Positions 61,463 to 64,000 of a DNA stretch of 64,000 nt are shown here, in pieces (positions within the stretch are counted from its first letter, which is position 1; every line of letters begins with the position of its first letter). The notes below the pieces were generated by a model. It did no database searches, had not been told where the DNA came from, and saw only the letters and a program-made list of their open reading frames with translations. The position numbers were made by a program, and so were the translations under genes. Origin of the DNA: Bacillota bacterium (GTDB lineage: Bacteria; Bacillota; Clostridia; Saccharofermentanales; Fastidiosipilaceae); assembly GCA_023420115.1 (NCBI GenBank), contig JAEZWR010000048.1, positions 124,001 through 188,000 on the forward strand, written 5' to 3'.

Positions 61463-64000
61463 ATGAGTAGAATTTTATTAGTTGACGGAAATAGCATAAT
61501 CAATAGAGCATTTTATGGTATGAATCATGCTAGACGTTTGACAGATAGGAGTGGTAGACCAACTGGAGCGGTGTATACTTTTTTAACAATTCTTTTATCT
61601 GTCTTACAAGATGAGAATTATACACATCTCGCTATATGCTTCGACCGCAAAGAAAAAACTTTTAGACATCTTAAATATTCAGAGTACAAAGCCCAGCGAA
61701 AGCCGATGCCAGAGGAGCTTTTTGTACAGTTAAACATTCTAAAAGAGCTTCTTCATGAACTTAATATTAGCTCGTTGGAGCTTCCTGGTTTCGAAGCTGA
61801 TGACCTGATTGGTACACTTAGCAAGATGGCAAGCAAAAGTGAAATATTTTGCGATATTTTAAGTGGAGATAGAGATGATCACCAGCTACTTGATGAATAT
61901 GTAAGTCAGATTTATCCAAGTAAAGGAAGTAGAATAAAAATAACTGTCGATAATCTTCCAGAACATTTTAATGGAATTACAGCTAGACAGGTAATTGATT
62001 ACAAGGCAATAATGGGTGATAGCTCAGATAATATTCCAGGAGTCAAAGGTTTGGGTGAAAAAGCTGCTGCTGCTTTATTAGGTCAATATGATAATCTTGA
62101 CTCAATATATGAGCATTTGGATGAACTTAAGCCCGCTCAAAGAAAAAAATTAGAAGAGGGAAGAGAGATGGCTTTTCTCTCTAGGGAGCTTGCTACAATT
62201 GATAGAAATGTAGACTTGAGTTCCTTAATAAAAGACTTAAGTGATCTTATATATGATGGAATAAAGGGGATGAGAGCGAGAAATTCTCTAATGGACTTAG
62301 GATTTAAGTCAATATGTGATAGGCTTGATTTTGGGGAAGAACAAAAGCCTGATAAGTCCTACCAAGTTAGAGCGATAAATAATCATATTTTTATTGATTT
62401 ACTCACTTATCGTAGAAAATTAACATCTGAACATAATAATAGTGCGACAAATAACTCTGAATCTATTTTCATTAAACATAAGGATTCTAAAGTGTTCGCA
62501 GCTCTTGATTACAAAGAATTTCTTTTTGTTACTATTTTTGATTATGACAAAAGCTCGACCAATTTTGAAAAAGTTAAGTATGAGTTATTTAATGAAGCTC
62601 AAACTGAGACACTAGTAGCTTTTGATTTGAAGTCAGAATTGAAATTTTTTGATTATTATGAGGACCGAAAGTATTTTGATCCACAAATTGCTAATTATCT
62701 TTTAGGCAACAGCGATAAACCAGCTGATGCGGTGACACTTTGGGAGAATTTGAGTTCAGAGAAGCTTAGTGAAGATGATAATTTTAAGCTAGACCTATTT
62801 GATATAAGTGAAAAAAATCTATCCGATATAGTTGAGTCCATATTAAATTTTAAGTCAGCGAATGAATTTGAAGATAGATCTAAGAAGCACAATATCGAAG
62901 TTTTAGTTGATGAAGCTATGTTTGATAAGACATTTATGACAGAAGATGACTATCATTTTATTTTAGAGCTATATGCTACTTATCTTGCTTCAAAATATTT
63001 AAAAAAAGAAATTATTACTAGGGATGTTAAGACTCTCGCATATGAAATTGAAATGCCATTAATAGCTGTGCTGGCTAAGATGGAAACTATAGGTGTTTTG
63101 ATTAATAAAGAGCACCTGAAAGGTCTCGATAAAGAATTTGAAGCTAGCATTAAGAATCTTGAGACTGAAATTTTTAAAGAGGTCGGACATGATTTTAATC
63201 TTAAGTCTCCGCAACAGTTATCTACAGTATTATTTGATGAACTTAACTATGAGAGTGGTAAGAAAAATTCTAGTGGTCATTATTCTACCGCTGCAGATGT
63301 TTTGGAGAATTTGGCAAAGGAACATGAATTAGTAAATAAGATTCTTGAACATAGGAAGTTAGTTAAATTACAGTCAACGTTCATTCAGGGTTTATTAAAG
63401 GATTTAGATGAAAATGATAGAATCCATACTAACTTCCACCAAGACTTGACTAATACTGGGCGTCTATCTTCGTCAAATCCCAATTTACAAAATATTCCGA
63501 TTAAGTCTGATGAGGGAATAAGAATTCGTGAGGCCTTTATTGCTTCAAAAAATCATGTGCTAATAGATGCTGATTATTCTCAGATTGAGCTTAGGCTTTT
63601 AGCTGCCATGTCTGAAGATGAGAATATGTTGGCTGCTTTTAATGAGAATAGGGATATACATGGTGAAACCGCGAGAGCGCTTTTTAAAAATTCTCTTGGC
63701 GAAATAAGTCACGAAGAGAGAAGCCATGCTAAAGTTGTTAATTTTAGTATTGTCTATGGCGTATCTGAATTTGGATTGTCTAAAACACTTGATATTCCAT
63801 TTGGAGCTGCAAGAAGGTATATTTATAATTTTTATTTACAATATCCGATGATCAAAGAATTTATGGATGGTATTATCAAAGATGCAAAAGATAAAAATTA
63901 TGTTGAGACTATGTTTGGTAGACGTAGATACACTTCAGAACTCAAACAAGGAAATTTTAATCAACGAAAGGCTGCTGAGAGAGCTGCTATGAATATGCCG
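61463..64000 (+). CDS. polA: DNA polymerase I, 5' part (3' end outside window)
   Basis: The 846 codons seen are in frame to the window edge. The N-terminal 5'-3' exonuclease domain is present (LLVDGNSIINRAFYGM; LPGFEADDLIGTLSKMA; KAIMGDSSDNIPGVKGLGEK). The middle region lacks the DxE motif of an active 3'-5' exonuclease, as in many Firmicutes enzymes. The polymerase domain starts with LPLIAVLAKME-type EMPLIAVLAKMETIGV, and shows TGRLSSSNPNLQNIPI, VLIDADYSQIELRLLAAMS, VNFSIVYGVSEFGLSK and FGRRRYTSEL. AGGAG lies 6 bases before the ATG. It handles repair and Okazaki fragment processing. Confidence 0.95.
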   Translation, partial: MSRILLVDGNSIINRAFYGMNHARRLTDRSGRPTGAVYTFLTILLSVLQDENYTHLAICFDRKEKTFRHLKYSEYKAQRKPMPEELFVQLNILKELLHELNISSLELPGFEADDLIGTLSKMASKSEIFCDILSGDRDDHQLLDEYVSQIYPSKGSRIKITVDNLPEHFNGITARQVIDYKAIMGDSSDNIPGVKGLGEKAAAALLGQYDNLDSIYEHLDELKPAQRKKLEEGREMAFLSRELATIDRNVDLSSLIKDLSDLIYDGIKGMRARNSLMDLGFKSICDRLDFGEEQKPDKSYQVRAINNHIFIDLLTYRRKLTSEHNNSATNNSESIFIKHKDSKVFAALDYKEFLFVTIFDYDKSSTNFEKVKYELFNEAQTETLVAFDLKSELKFFDYYEDRKYFDPQIANYLLGNSDKPADAVTLWENLSSEKLSEDDNFKLDLFDISEKNLSDIVESILNFKSANEFEDRSKKHNIEVLVDEAMFDKTFMTEDDYHFILELYATYLASKYLKKEIITRDVKTLAYEIEMPLIAVLAKMETIGVLINKEHLKGLDKEFEASIKNLETEIFKEVGHDFNLKSPQQLSTVLFDELNYESGKKNSSGHYSTAADVLENLAKEHELVNKILEHRKLVKLQSTFIQGLLKDLDENDRIHTNFHQDLTNTGRLSSSNPNLQNIPIKSDEGIRIREAFIASKNHVLIDADYSQIELRLLAAMSEDENMLAAFNENRDIHGETARALFKNSLGEISHEERSHAKVVNFSIVYGVSEFGLSKTLDIPFGAARRYIYNFYLQYPMIKEFMDGIIKDAKDKNYVETMFGRRRYTSELKQGNFNQRKAAERAAMNMP

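Overview
This AT-rich window reads as the chromosome of a Gram-positive anaerobe, most likely a member of the Clostridia (Bacillota). The reasons are the rpmH-rnpA-yidD-yidC-jag-mnmE-mnmG-rsmG block, a sufCDSUB operon, a DUF697 protein, a heterodimeric ABC exporter, formate-tetrahydrofolate ligase, HelD, strong AGGAGG ribosome sites and frequent TTG/GTG starts. I cannot name a genus. Almost everything is chromosomal core or cell-envelope content; I see no prophage, insertion sequence, CRISPR array or rRNA operon.

Layout. 1-8.4 kb: the tail of an ispE-like kinase, then the origin-proximal block for ribosomal protein L34, RNase P, membrane insertion (YidD, YidC), RNA binding (Jag/KhpB) and tRNA/rRNA modification (MnmE, MnmG, RsmG). 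8.5-18.3 kb: tRNA-Arg and tRNA-Ala, UDP-galactopyranose mutase, a DJ-1 family protein, a one-chain serine dehydratase, a transmembrane LysM protein with a decayed PP2C domain, alaS, a HIT protein and rpsU. 18.4-24.7 kb: a radical SAM activase-like gene and the SUF iron-sulfur assembly operon. 24.8-32.6 kb: KDPG aldolase, a large Thr-rich lipoprotein, deoC, an L,D-transpeptidase, a secreted unknown and a DUF697 membrane protein. 32.6-39.4 kb: a complete but unusual F-type ATP synthase operon. 39.4-49.1 kb: tdk, an LCP ligase, then a minus-strand block with an ABC exporter pair, a lipoprotein resembling an inactivated amidase, a sugar nucleotidyltransferase and galE. 49.4-64 kb: a DUF4091 protein, HelD, dtd, fhs, a YitT-type membrane protein, glgB, tRNA-Thr, two pseudouridine synthases and the start of polA.

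The most unusual observation is in the ATP synthase operon. The order is a, c, b, alpha, gamma, beta, epsilon, with no separate delta gene. The alpha subunit instead carries an N-terminal segment that matches the C-terminal domain of delta, and the delta N-terminal domain is not seen anywhere in the operon. Two other genes look like inactivated enzymes reused at the cell surface: a PP2C-like domain joined to an external LysM domain, and a lipoprotein with an amidase_3 fold pattern that lacks most metal and catalytic residues and sits in an ABC exporter operon.

Functionally, the window joins translation and RNA maintenance, Fe-S biogenesis, energy coupling and envelope construction (LCP ligase, L,D-transpeptidase, Glf/GalE, LysM and lipoproteins). 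All calls rest on reading motifs and gene order; no database search was run.
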